A DNA stretch of 64,000 nt. Origin: Planctomycetota bacterium. GTDB taxonomy: Bacteria; Planctomycetota; UBA8108; JACQVS01. Where the stretch lies: the NCBI GenBank assembly GCA_028280485.1, contig JANQLS010000090.1, positions 56,058 to 120,057 on the forward strand, read 5' to 3'. The notes under the pieces were generated by a model. That model worked only from the letters and a program-made list of their open reading frames with translations, was not told the DNA's origin and searched no databases. This document shows positions 8,890-17,066 of this stretch, piece by piece. Within the stretch, counting starts at the first letter, position 1, and each line of letters starts with the position of its first letter. Both the position numbers and the translations under genes were made by a program.

Positions 8890-9867
8890 TTGCTGTGTGA
8901 TTTTTTGAGCGATAAGAAGTTCGATCTAGGTGGCACTTTCTGCCTTCTCCTCGTCTGTTGTAGTTGGGGAATTATCCCAGTCTTCCTTAAAGATTTAACT
9001 ACCGATGTGGATGGTTGGGTGGCTAATGGAATTCGCTACCCGATGGCGGCCTGTCTATATTGGCCTTTTCTTTATATTGGATTCAAGAAGGGGACCATCG
9101 ATAAAAATTTCTGGCTGAGAGCTTTAGTACCCGCTTTTTTCTCCCTCGTCGGCCAAATTTTTTGGGCCTTAGCCCCTTATTACCTCGAGGCGAGTTTGAT
9201 CGGTTTCTTAGTTCGATCTTCAATCGTTTTTGCTGTGACTGCAGCCGTTATTCTCTTCCCCGAAGAGAGGGCGTTGTTTAGGAGTCTCAGTTTTTATGTT
9301 GGGGTGACTCTCGCTACGGTCGGCTTCATCACCTTAACTCTGGCGAAACAATCCGGCCCTCAAAAAATGGACCCTACAGGATTATGGATCGTCTTGGGTT
9401 GTTCTCTCTTCTTCGGCCTCTACGGAGTTAGCGTGAGAAAATTCATGCAGGGAACCAATCCTATTCTTTCCTTCGCGGTAATTTCACAGCCCGTAGCCTT
9501 CATCTTATTTGCGTTGATGTTTTTGATGGGCAACTTTCCTAGCATTCCAGATCTGAGTTCGACGACTTGGCTCAAGCTTGGCTTTACCTCTTTGGCAGGG
9601 ATCGGTATCGCTCACGTCCTTTATTTCATTTCTATAGAACGGTTAGGGGCTTCGATTTCATCTTGTGCTAATTTATTGAGCCCCTTTGCTACGGTCTTGT
9701 TTGCTTCGTGGATACTCGGAGAATCGATAACCGCAAAACAATCACTCGCCGGGGTGATCATCGTAGTGGGAGGAGCGTTTATTTTATTCGCTCAAGTTAA
9801 AGTGAGAGAACGAAGAAGAGTTTTGTTGGAGCAAGCTCAGCAAGCTTCGCAGCTTGCTGATAAGTAA
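8890..9867 (+). CDS. EamA/DMT-family membrane transporter
   Basis: The 325-residue protein has about ten hydrophobic helices arranged as two EamA repeats, the usual architecture of drug/metabolite transporters that move amino acids or other small metabolites across the inner membrane. Typical repeat-end sequences are visible: PEERALFRSLSFYVGVTLATV in the first half and ASWILGESITAKQSLAGVII in the second. The substrate cannot be inferred. The start is uncertain: the longest frame begins with TTG at 8890 without a good ribosome-binding site, and the first ATG (around 9042) would remove the first helix. The gene ends 19 bases before the amidase start. Confidence 0.88.
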   Translation: MLCDFLSDKKFDLGGTFCLLLVCCSWGIIPVFLKDLTTDVDGWVANGIRYPMAACLYWPFLYIGFKKGTIDKNFWLRALVPAFFSLVGQIFWALAPYYLEASLIGFLVRSSIVFAVTAAVILFPEERALFRSLSFYVGVTLATVGFITLTLAKQSGPQKMDPTGLWIVLGCSLFFGLYGVSVRKFMQGTNPILSFAVISQPVAFILFALMFLMGNFPSIPDLSSTTWLKLGFTSLAGIGIAHVLYFISIERLGASISSCANLLSPFATVLFASWILGESITAKQSLAGVIIVVGGAFILFAQVKVRERRRVLLEQAQQASQLADK

Positions 9868-9886
9868 AGTGAAAGAGGAAAGCTTC

Positions 9887-10897
9887 ATGCGAGAATGTTT
9901 CGGATCACTTAAGATGCAAATCATTCGTAGTGGGTCTTGTCTTTTAGTTTTATTATTTGCAGGCTGTGGTAGCCCTGATCCCGATCCCAAGTTTGGTAAA
10001 TCAGGTGAGCCGTTAGTTCGCTCTGGGGACGAAATCTCTATTTGCGGAGAACTCTTCCATACGGGAGCGAAGGTCATTCTTTGGAACGATACGAACGGAT
10101 ACGACGCCTATCGAGTGCATCAGCATTTTAGCCCTGACAAAAAAGGAACTCGCCAAAATCCAAGTCAGGTCACTCGGTATGGAAGTTTTCGGGGTGGATT
10201 ATCTAAAGAACTCCGTCAGAAGGTGCGAACTCGAGGTTGGAAGTTAGAAGAGCTTCAATCGGTGATTTCCTTGGTTGTCATTCATTTTGACGCCTGTGGA
10301 ACCAGTAAAAAGTGCTTCGAGGTTCTTCAAGATGACCGGGGACTTTCTTGTCACTTCCTTTTGGATGTGGATGGAACTATTTACCAGACTCTCGATTTGA
10401 AAGAGAGAGCCTGGCATGCCGCCGATGCGAACGATGTATCGATTGGAATTGAGATCGCTAATGTGGGCGCACGGAAAAAGAAAGAAGATTTGAAGAAGTA
10501 TTATTCAAAAGACTCAGAGGGAACACGCTTCATTATTCCAAAGGCAGCTCAAGGAGGAGGCTTGAGTGCCGACTTTGTTCCTCGCCCGGCCCGTAAGGAT
10601 TTAATTGAGGGTACAGCTCATGGGAAACCATATGTTCAGTATGATTTCACCGAACAACAATACGAATCCTTAGAAAAACTCCTGGTGACACTCTGTCGAC
10701 TTTTCCCGAAGGTGAATCCTCGGGCGCCCGTCGGTAAAGACGGAAAAGTGATCGATGGATTAGTGCCTGGGGAAAAGGGTTGGCGCGCTCATGAAGGTCT
10801 CATCGGTCACCAACATTTAACAACCCACAAAATCGATCCCGGCCCAGCATTCGATTGGGAGAGGATTCACAAGGCACTGGATAAGGCGGGGCTGTAG
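9887..10897 (+). CDS. Lipoprotein N-acetylmuramoyl-L-alanine amidase (Amidase_2 fold)
   Basis: The N-terminus has a lipoprotein signal peptide ending in the lipobox LLFAGC, followed by Ser/Pro/Asp residues. The body matches the Amidase_2/PGRP fold: a first metal-ligand region VVIHFDACGT, the substrate loop RAWHAADANDVSIGIEIAN, and the C-terminal motif GHQHLTTHKIDPGPAFDW, which supplies His and the Asp-Pro-Gly signature. Such enzymes cut the amide bond between MurNAc and the stem peptide, for wall recycling or remodelling. The ATG at 9887 is preceded by AGAGGAAAG; a longer TTG start at 9854 would overlap the transporter gene and lacks this site. It sits just after the EamA gene, so it may be co-transcribed. 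Confidence 0.88.
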   Translation: MRECFGSLKMQIIRSGSCLLVLLFAGCGSPDPDPKFGKSGEPLVRSGDEISICGELFHTGAKVILWNDTNGYDAYRVHQHFSPDKKGTRQNPSQVTRYGSFRGGLSKELRQKVRTRGWKLEELQSVISLVVIHFDACGTSKKCFEVLQDDRGLSCHFLLDVDGTIYQTLDLKERAWHAADANDVSIGIEIANVGARKKKEDLKKYYSKDSEGTRFIIPKAAQGGGLSADFVPRPARKDLIEGTAHGKPYVQYDFTEQQYESLEKLLVTLCRLFPKVNPRAPVGKDGKVIDGLVPGEKGWRAHEGLIGHQHLTTHKIDPGPAFDWERIHKALDKAGL

Positions 10898-10918
10898 TAG
10901 GCTCGCTCCGCGAGTCGT

Positions 10919-11187
10919 AAGGTAGTAGGCACACGCTGTGTGCCGTCGAAGCTAAACAGTTAAATCGAATCAATTAAGCTTTAATAACAGATTCGCTCAT
11001 TTGATTATTTTGACCCCTCGCTAGCGCTTCGGGCTAGTTAGAGTAGAGTGCTTTATTTTCAATATTAACTAACCCGAAGCGCTAGCGAGGGTAGCTTGTA
11101 TCAATAAATTGAAATTGTTTCACAAGCTCGTTTTCTTTAACGAAGCGATTCAACCATAGACGGCACACGGCCTGTGCCTACTACCTT
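10919..11187. repeat. Nested REP-like inverted repeats
   Basis: Two inverted-repeat pairs are nested. The outer arms (10919-10947 and 11159-11187) are near-perfect complements with core GGTAGTAGGCACAC and a GTGTGCC hairpin. The inner arms (11014-11040 and 11065-11091) carry CCTCGCTAGCGCTTCGGGCT and its complement with one mismatch. The inner arm recurs at 19829-19922. The right outer arm runs into the 3' end of the methyltransferase gene. A further small CTCGCTCCGCGAG hairpin lies near 10901-10913 and recurs near 63780. Confidence 0.85.
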
Positions 11188-11957
11188 TTCGCAAATATCG
11201 CGTAATCGAATCCGAAGCGAATGCCTTTCTCCACTTCGTTTAGATTCTTAGCTCGTTCGTTTAGCCTTTCTATTGCTCCTTCTAATTCCCGAGCTAATCG
11301 ATGATCTTTCATGCGCGGAAGTTTTCCTCGGCAAACATTGAGTTGGCCTTCGATGAAATCCATGCCGTAACGAATCGGGAAGCGCTTGGTGTCTTCGATG
11401 CTGAAGCCCGCGAGTTCCAGCTGATGGAGCGTCCACTCGAGGGGGTATTCGCGGTAACACCGATCCTCACCTAAAAGGATGCAAGCGTCGCGTAACTTTT
11501 GAATGTCGAGAATCAGTTCTCCCCCCGGAGTTTCAGCTTTTGGAGGATAGGGATTTAAGCCCACCACATATAGCCGTTCTTTAACGTGGGGCTTTAGTCG
11601 ATTAAATAATTGCGTTTGGAAGAAGGGGGAAAAGCGATCGACGGCGCCCAAAAGATAATCGGCTAATACGACATCATATGATTCTCCATGGAGGAAGGTG
11701 GGATCTGTCCAATTACCGATGACGAGCCGATCTTCGGGACGAATCATCCTTTGGTAGTTTTTTTTAAGGGAATTCGCGTACTGCTCTCCGCAAGTGACCG
11801 CCGTCCAGGATTTCGTTTCTAATCCCGTAATCCACTGAAGGGAATGATTGCCAGTTCCCGCATCCAAAAAATCTCCCCAGGGAGTTCCCTGTTGGATCTT
11901 TGCGATGTAAGAGAAAATGGCTTCCCCTTCCATCGGGGAATTGGCTTCTTGATTCAT
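11181..11957 (-). CDS. Class I SAM-dependent methyltransferase
   Basis: The 258-residue protein has a Rossmann-type nucleotide-binding start, DFLDAGTGNHSLQWI (glycine-rich loop with Asp), a second acidic turn around TCGEQYANSL and the motif-IV-like strand YDVVLADYLLGAV, consistent with a class I methyltransferase. The substrate is not evident. It is the second gene of a two-gene minus-strand unit: its ATG overlaps the TAA of the TPR gene by one base (TAATG), indicating translational coupling. The C-terminal end runs into a REP-like repeat arm, so the last few residues may have been shaped by a repeat insertion. Confidence 0.75.
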   Translation of the reverse strand: MNQEANSPMEGEAIFSYIAKIQQGTPWGDFLDAGTGNHSLQWITGLETKSWTAVTCGEQYANSLKKNYQRMIRPEDRLVIGNWTDPTFLHGESYDVVLADYLLGAVDRFSPFFQTQLFNRLKPHVKERLYVVGLNPYPPKAETPGGELILDIQKLRDACILLGEDRCYREYPLEWTLHQLELAGFSIEDTKRFPIRYGMDFIEGQLNVCRGKLPRMKDHRLARELEGAIERLNERAKNLNEVEKGIRFGFDYAIFAKR

Positions 11958-12268
11958 TATTCAGGCAGCGCTTCTAAATACTCGGTCATCTCTCCCTTGG
12001 CGTGTTCGTCACCGATCTTGGTCGCCACCGCGATTCCTGATTGCAGAGTGGCTCTAGCCTCATCCATTCGATCGAGCTGATTCAAAAGCTGGCCCTTCAT
12101 GAAGTAAGCAGCGACGTAATTTTCATCGACTTGAATCGTATGATCAAATTGGTTGAGAGCTTGCTCTTGGTCACCAGCTGACTTAAAAGCCATGGCTAAG
12201 CCGAAGTTCAAAAAAGCATCATTGGGCTCTTTTTCGAGTAGAGATTGCAGTTGTTCAATCGTAGGCAT
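11957..12268 (-). CDS. Small TPR-repeat protein
   Basis: The 103-residue protein consists almost wholly of tetratricopeptide helices: SLLEKEPNDAFLNFGLAMAF, then SAGDQEQALNQFDHTIQVD, then ENYVAAYFMKGQLLNQLDRM. Such short TPR proteins are protein-interaction adaptors. It has no signal peptide and lies directly upstream of, and coupled to, the methyltransferase gene, so it may assist that enzyme; this is inference. Confidence 0.8.
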   Translation of the reverse strand: MPTIEQLQSLLEKEPNDAFLNFGLAMAFKSAGDQEQALNQFDHTIQVDENYVAAYFMKGQLLNQLDRMDEARATLQSGIAVATKIGDEHAKGEMTEYLEALPE

Positions 12269-12540
12269 GGGAATGCAAGGGGTTGAGGTCTTCAGAAATT
12301 CGTTCTAATTGAGATGAGTTTAGAAAATGCCAGAAATGGACTGAAATTGCTAAAATTTCTTCTAAATATCATCCATAGTTTCTGGAATGTTATTCGATGA
12401 CCTGCGATGATCTTAAGGATGCCTCAACGCTTCCACGTAATCGAATTGGTAAAAATTTGGCGGATTAGCGTAAGTAGCCAAATTCGCCAGAATTTGGACG
12501 ATCCAGCCATAACCCCTTACGACAAATATTTTTCAACGCC

Positions 12541-14073
12541 ATGAAAAGTAGTTCAGCAAAAATTCTCACCCTGAAGACGATTTTGATAGCCACTCTCGCG
12601 AGCTTGAGTTGGGCTACAGTGGCTCTGCCCTGTAACACCCCTGTCAATCGTTACGCTCTTTATAAGTGGCACGCTTCTCCTTATTACATCTTCCACCTTA
12701 GAAAAGGAGGAGATGATTCGAAGGGAAAGCCGATTCAAGAAGGGCTCAAGAAGTTCTTTACTTCGGATGATCATGAAGCACAGGGTGAAAAAGCTGAGGG
12801 AAAAAAGGTCACTAACTTTAGTTATGTGGCCATCGATATCGACAACCAGGAAGAGTTCACTCAGCTTCCTCCTAAGATTCGACATTCACTTCAATCGGTT
12901 GATGAATCTAAGTATCCCTTCTATCTCGTGGTGAACCCTAGAGGGCGTGAAGTTTATCGCGGTGATCTAGAAGTTAAAGACTTGGCTTTGATGGCCGATT
13001 CCCCAGCTCGTCAAAAAATGGCAAAACACCTTCATGACGGTTGTGATGGGGTTCTCTTCTTTTTGCCTAATGAAGATAAAGAAGCTTCCAAAAAAGCTTC
13101 TGAAGAAGTGGATAAAGTCATCAAGCTCGTCGCTCCCAAGGAAGAAGGAAAAAAGGAAGAGAAAAAAGCTACCTCTCTTGACGAACTCATTCAAGGTACC
13201 GATGAGCTTTCAGATTCTCCATTAAATGTAACCCGCATCACTCTCGATCGAAAAGACCCCGCGGAGAAATGGTTCATTCGCTTTCTTTATGCCTGCGAAG
13301 ACATGGAGGAAGAAGACTTAAAAGAACCCATGGTTTATGCGGCTTACGGAAGGGGCCGAATCATGGAGCCTTATTTAGGTGGAGGAATCATTGCTGATAA
13401 CCTTTTGATGGTGATTCGATTCATCAACGGGCCTTGTTCTTGCCAGGTTAAAGATGAGAACCCTGGAGTCGATTTATTGACGACTTGGGATTGGCACACC
13501 TCAGCCGTAAAGATTGCCAAGCAAATTGGTGAAGAGACGGGGAACGAGCATCTCTTAGGTGAAAAACTCGTTTGGGATGTAACGGAGTTGGGTAAGACGA
13601 TCGAAGACGAAGGTGAGAAGAAGGATCCCAAAAATGAAGAGGATCCCACAGTGCCTACTAAGAGGGTCGATCTCAATTCTGAAGAAGTTAAAACTCAGGC
13701 CAGAGAAAACGGTACGACGCAATTGGTGACTACAGATGATCCAAAAGTGAAAAAAGTTGAGGATGATCCCATCACAAAAGTGGAATCCCCAGAAGCTGAG
13801 AAGAAAACTCAAGCTGAAGAGATTTCTTCTGCTCCACCTTCCAACTCCACTTCGAAAGCGGTGATGAGAGCCGATATTCGCGAAAAGCCTGAAAAACTGG
13901 ATGATAATAAGAACTTAACACCCAAAGATTCTGAAGCTAATAACTCTGTGCCTATCAATTCAGAGGATGAAGGAGGCTCCGTTTCAAGCCTCCCTCTCTT
14001 AGTGATTTTGATCTGCATCGCTGGTGGATTTTTAGGAGTCGCAAGCTTCGTTTTAGTGTTAGGTAAGAAGTAA
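12541..14073 (+). CDS. Membrane-anchored secreted protein with CNTPVNRYAL motif
   Basis: The 510-residue protein has a signal peptide (LKTILIATLASLSWATVAL) followed by CNTPVNRYALYKW. I recognise this Cys-Asn-x-Pro-Val-x-Arg-Tyr-Ala-Leu start from uncharacterised secreted proteins of planctomycetes and verrucomicrobia. The region to about residue 390 is a compact domain with two halves, each with thioredoxin-like strand patterns. The second half contains YAAYGRGRIMEPYLGGGI and INGPCSCQVKDENPG. A charged Lys/Glu/Asp linker follows, then one membrane helix near the C-terminus (LPLLVILICIAGGFLGVASF) ending in GKK. Topology suggests a large exported domain tethered by the C-terminal helix. It is monocistronic with a strong terminator at 14121-14157. 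The function is unknown. Confidence 0.75.
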   Translation: MKSSSAKILTLKTILIATLASLSWATVALPCNTPVNRYALYKWHASPYYIFHLRKGGDDSKGKPIQEGLKKFFTSDDHEAQGEKAEGKKVTNFSYVAIDIDNQEEFTQLPPKIRHSLQSVDESKYPFYLVVNPRGREVYRGDLEVKDLALMADSPARQKMAKHLHDGCDGVLFFLPNEDKEASKKASEEVDKVIKLVAPKEEGKKEEKKATSLDELIQGTDELSDSPLNVTRITLDRKDPAEKWFIRFLYACEDMEEEDLKEPMVYAAYGRGRIMEPYLGGGIIADNLLMVIRFINGPCSCQVKDENPGVDLLTTWDWHTSAVKIAKQIGEETGNEHLLGEKLVWDVTELGKTIEDEGEKKDPKNEEDPTVPTKRVDLNSEEVKTQARENGTTQLVTTDDPKVKKVEDDPITKVESPEAEKKTQAEEISSAPPSNSTSKAVMRADIREKPEKLDDNKNLTPKDSEANNSVPINSEDEGGSVSSLPLLVILICIAGGFLGVASFVLVLGKK

Positions 14074-14120
14074 GAATTTTTGCGAGCTACCAGCTCAAAA
14101 AATAAGTTTCATAATTATAG

Positions 14121-14157
14121 AGCCCGTTTTGCTTTACTCAGTAAAACGGGCTTTTTT
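14121..14157 (+). terminator. Rho-independent terminator after 12541-14073
   Basis: AGCCCGTTTT (14121-14130) and AAAACGGGCT (14143-14152) pair perfectly and are followed by a run of six T. Confidence 0.93.
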
Positions 14158-14392
14158 ATTTTAATGAAGCAAGATCCACGGAGCGATCTTCGTCTATCTT
14201 ATAGTCTTTCAGAAGAATTATAAGCGTTGTTGGAACTGGGAAATAATATCAATGGGTACCCTCAAAGCTTTTCATTCGTTTCGCTGGGTAGGATCTGCGA
14301 TTCGATCATTATTAAGCAGAGTATGCGCTGAATACTTTTTAAATCACCAGTTGCGTTGCGTTGGGTTAATTAAGGTTCAGGGAGGGTAGGTC
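14158..14392. other. Intergenic leader of the 888-residue repeat protein
   Basis: Together with the preceding terminator this forms a 319-base gap. No gene is seen. GGGAGGG lies 7 bases before the ATG at 14393, a strong ribosome-binding site. I could not assign a promoter. Confidence 0.4.
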
Positions 14393-17059
14393 ATGTTCTT
14401 GAATCAAAAGGTTAATTTTATTCCATCCCTTGTTCTCCTATTTACGTTTTGTTCTCAAGGTCTTGTTGCTCAAGAGCCAGTTATAAGAAACGTGGGAGCA
14501 TACGAGGGATTTCTTCGCCCAGGAGCCTTCTTTTATACGGCTTATGAGTCCTTTCTCAATGAGGATGTGAATCGAGATGGAGACTTAGATGATTCCATTT
14601 TTCATGCTCTGGATTTGGAAACGGGGGAGATTCATAATTTAAGATTAGCAACTAAAGGCAGTGGGAGATCAAATTTTACACACTCTATAATGCGGCCAGG
14701 TTTCAATCCAGATTTTGGTTGGGAGTGGGACAATTGGATTAAATTTGAAGTTCATGAAGATTTTCAAGGGGAAGATTTAAATGGTGATGGGGAGAAAAAT
14801 TCTCTAGTTACATTTCTTTATAATTTCAAAACGAAAAAAATTTATAGCCTGGGTTATTCCTTCCAAGGAGGGTTTAAAAATGCTTTTAAGCATAATTTTT
14901 GTTTTAACGCTTCTGGAAAGCCATTAGAAGGTGATCTAAGTATTTTAGAAGAGATTGAATCAGGGGCTCATATAAGGATTTTTAACTATCAACGTGAAAA
15001 AGTTTACTCTGTCCGTCAGGGAGTAGTCGTCAGTGCTAGTAACGATTATGTCCTAATGCAAACCAAAGAGACCAAGGATTTTCCCTTGGGTGATTTGAAT
15101 GGCGATGGAGATACAAAGGATTATGTCTACAGGTATTTAGACCTAAATTCAGACTCGATAATTAATCTAAAGACAACGTATGTTGCTCCCTTGGCAACCG
15201 TTGATGGATTCATTAGTTATTCACAAATCGAATCTCAAATTGGCACTGATTTAAATCAAGATGGAGATTTAGAAGATGAGGTTAATTTTATTCGAAACCT
15301 GAATAGCAATGAGGTCTATCAATTTCCGTTTGAGGGGGTGGCCACTCTAAAATCCCATGGAAGAGGTTTTTTAAGAGCAATAGAGGCGGCTCAAGGAGTT
15401 GATCTCAATGGAGATGGCGATACTTTGGATGAAGTTCTCCATCTATTTTCTATTCCTGATATTGAATTATTAAATTTAAAACTGGCGTCAGCTAATATCC
15501 TGAGTTTTGAAGAAGATTATGTGCTCTTTACTGTTTCAGAAAATGGTGAAGGTAAGGATTTAAATGAAGACGGTGATTTTGCAGATGAAGTTGTCCATTT
15601 ATTTACATTTTCGGATTCTCAACTTCTCAACTTAAAGTTAGCCTCAAAATTGAACTCGGGTCAATTTCCTTTTGAACGTGAAGGTTTTTTATTTTTTCCC
15701 GTTCAAGAATCAGATCAAAGTAAAGACTTGAATGACGATTCAGATCTTGAGGATGAAATTACTTTTGTCATCAATCTAAATACTAATGAGATAAAAAACA
15801 TTAAAGTTCTTGCTCGGAGCAACACTAATGTAATTTTAAATCAGATCTTTATAACTGTTACAGAGAAACATCTTGGAGAAGATTTTAACAACGATGGGGA
15901 TGATGAAGATTCCATCCTCCATCAATATTCGTTTGAAAGGGATGTGTTAAGAAGTTTAGGAATTACTAGATTTACTCCCCTCGCTGAAATGAATAATTCA
16001 CTTTTAGTGAGCTTGAAAGAAGCTGCAAAGAACGAAGACATAAACAATGATGGGGACCTGAAAGATCAATTTCTTTATGAACTCAATTTACTTACGGGTG
16101 AATTTAAAAATCTCCAGCTAAGTGTGGTTCGGTGGGGTGTGTTCGATTCTTGGGATTGGGTTCAATTGATCGTTGATGAGGGAAATACGGGCAGAGATTT
16201 AAACGGAGATGGAGATCAATTAGATCTTGTTGTTCATTTTTACAATCAGGTAACCCGAGAAATTTTGAACTCTACTTGGGCTTCTAACTCTATATATAAA
16301 CTAAATGATGAATTCGTTTTATTCACTGTTAACGAATGGTCTCAGGGTTCAGATTTAGATGGGGATGGGGATTTGCTGGATACCATTCCCGTTCTCTATT
16401 CTATAGATAATAAGACCAGTAAAGCTCTTAAATACCCTAATTCATATTTTGGGTATTTTGATAGTGCCCGATTTTCAAATGAGAGTTGGAAAATGTTAAT
16501 TCAGAGTGAGAGATCTTCAGAGGGTGACATCGACTTAAACTTTGATGGGGATATCGAGGATTTTTTTACAATCCTTATTAGCGCGGAGACTGGTGAAGCT
16601 TTTTCACTGCCTAATGACACTGAGTATTCTTACAATCCGTTTTTTAAGATCTACAAAGATTACGTTCTTATCAAACGTTCAGAATCAGGCTTCCAAACCG
16701 ACTACAACAACGATGGCGATTTCGAAGACACCAGCCTTCAGCTTTTAGATCTAAGAAGAATCTCTGAGCTTAAAAATTCGTTCATTCGAGGGGACTGTAC
16801 CGACGATGGCCGTTTCGATATCAGTGATTCGATTCGAGCGTTGAACTATCTGTTTACAGGGAACGGTGTACCACCTTGTAAGGACGCTTGTGACACTAAT
16901 GATGATGGCTTTATCGATATTTCCGATGCCGTCTTCAGCTTATCATTTATGTTTTTGGGACAAGGCGAAATACCCCAGCCGGGCTTCGAGATTTGTGGTT
17001 TAGATCCTACCTTTGATTTATTGGATTGTGAGGCACCCATCGCTTGTAGAGAGGGATAA
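14393..17059 (+). CDS. Secreted protein with 13 DxNxDGDxxD repeats and dockerin-like end
   Basis: A signal peptide (SLVLLFTFCSQGLVAQ) leads into about 13 tandem repeats, residues ~55-775, spaced about 59 residues apart. Each contains an EF-hand-like acidic loop such as EDVNRDGDLDDS, GDLNGDGDTKDY, VDLNGDGDTLDE, EDFNNDGDDEDS or SDLDGDGDLLDT, followed by a strand pattern like VLHLFxxxxxELLNLKLAS. The regular alternation of loop and beta strands suggests a calcium-stabilised beta-propeller or solenoid. Residues ~797-888 are a dockerin-like pair (GDCTDDGRFDISDSI and CDTNDDGFIDISDAV). The gene is visibly more AT-rich than its neighbours, with many AAT, TTA and GAT codons, which may indicate transfer or relaxed selection. 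Function unknown; probably extracellular. Confidence 0.8.
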   Translation: MFLNQKVNFIPSLVLLFTFCSQGLVAQEPVIRNVGAYEGFLRPGAFFYTAYESFLNEDVNRDGDLDDSIFHALDLETGEIHNLRLATKGSGRSNFTHSIMRPGFNPDFGWEWDNWIKFEVHEDFQGEDLNGDGEKNSLVTFLYNFKTKKIYSLGYSFQGGFKNAFKHNFCFNASGKPLEGDLSILEEIESGAHIRIFNYQREKVYSVRQGVVVSASNDYVLMQTKETKDFPLGDLNGDGDTKDYVYRYLDLNSDSIINLKTTYVAPLATVDGFISYSQIESQIGTDLNQDGDLEDEVNFIRNLNSNEVYQFPFEGVATLKSHGRGFLRAIEAAQGVDLNGDGDTLDEVLHLFSIPDIELLNLKLASANILSFEEDYVLFTVSENGEGKDLNEDGDFADEVVHLFTFSDSQLLNLKLASKLNSGQFPFEREGFLFFPVQESDQSKDLNDDSDLEDEITFVINLNTNEIKNIKVLARSNTNVILNQIFITVTEKHLGEDFNNDGDDEDSILHQYSFERDVLRSLGITRFTPLAEMNNSLLVSLKEAAKNEDINNDGDLKDQFLYELNLLTGEFKNLQLSVVRWGVFDSWDWVQLIVDEGNTGRDLNGDGDQLDLVVHFYNQVTREILNSTWASNSIYKLNDEFVLFTVNEWSQGSDLDGDGDLLDTIPVLYSIDNKTSKALKYPNSYFGYFDSARFSNESWKMLIQSERSSEGDIDLNFDGDIEDFFTILISAETGEAFSLPNDTEYSYNPFFKIYKDYVLIKRSESGFQTDYNNDGDFEDTSLQLLDLRRISELKNSFIRGDCTDDGRFDISDSIRALNYLFTGNGVPPCKDACDTNDDGFIDISDAVFSLSFMFLGQGEIPQPGFEICGLDPTFDLLDCEAPIACREG

Positions 17060-17066
17060 AAGAAAT

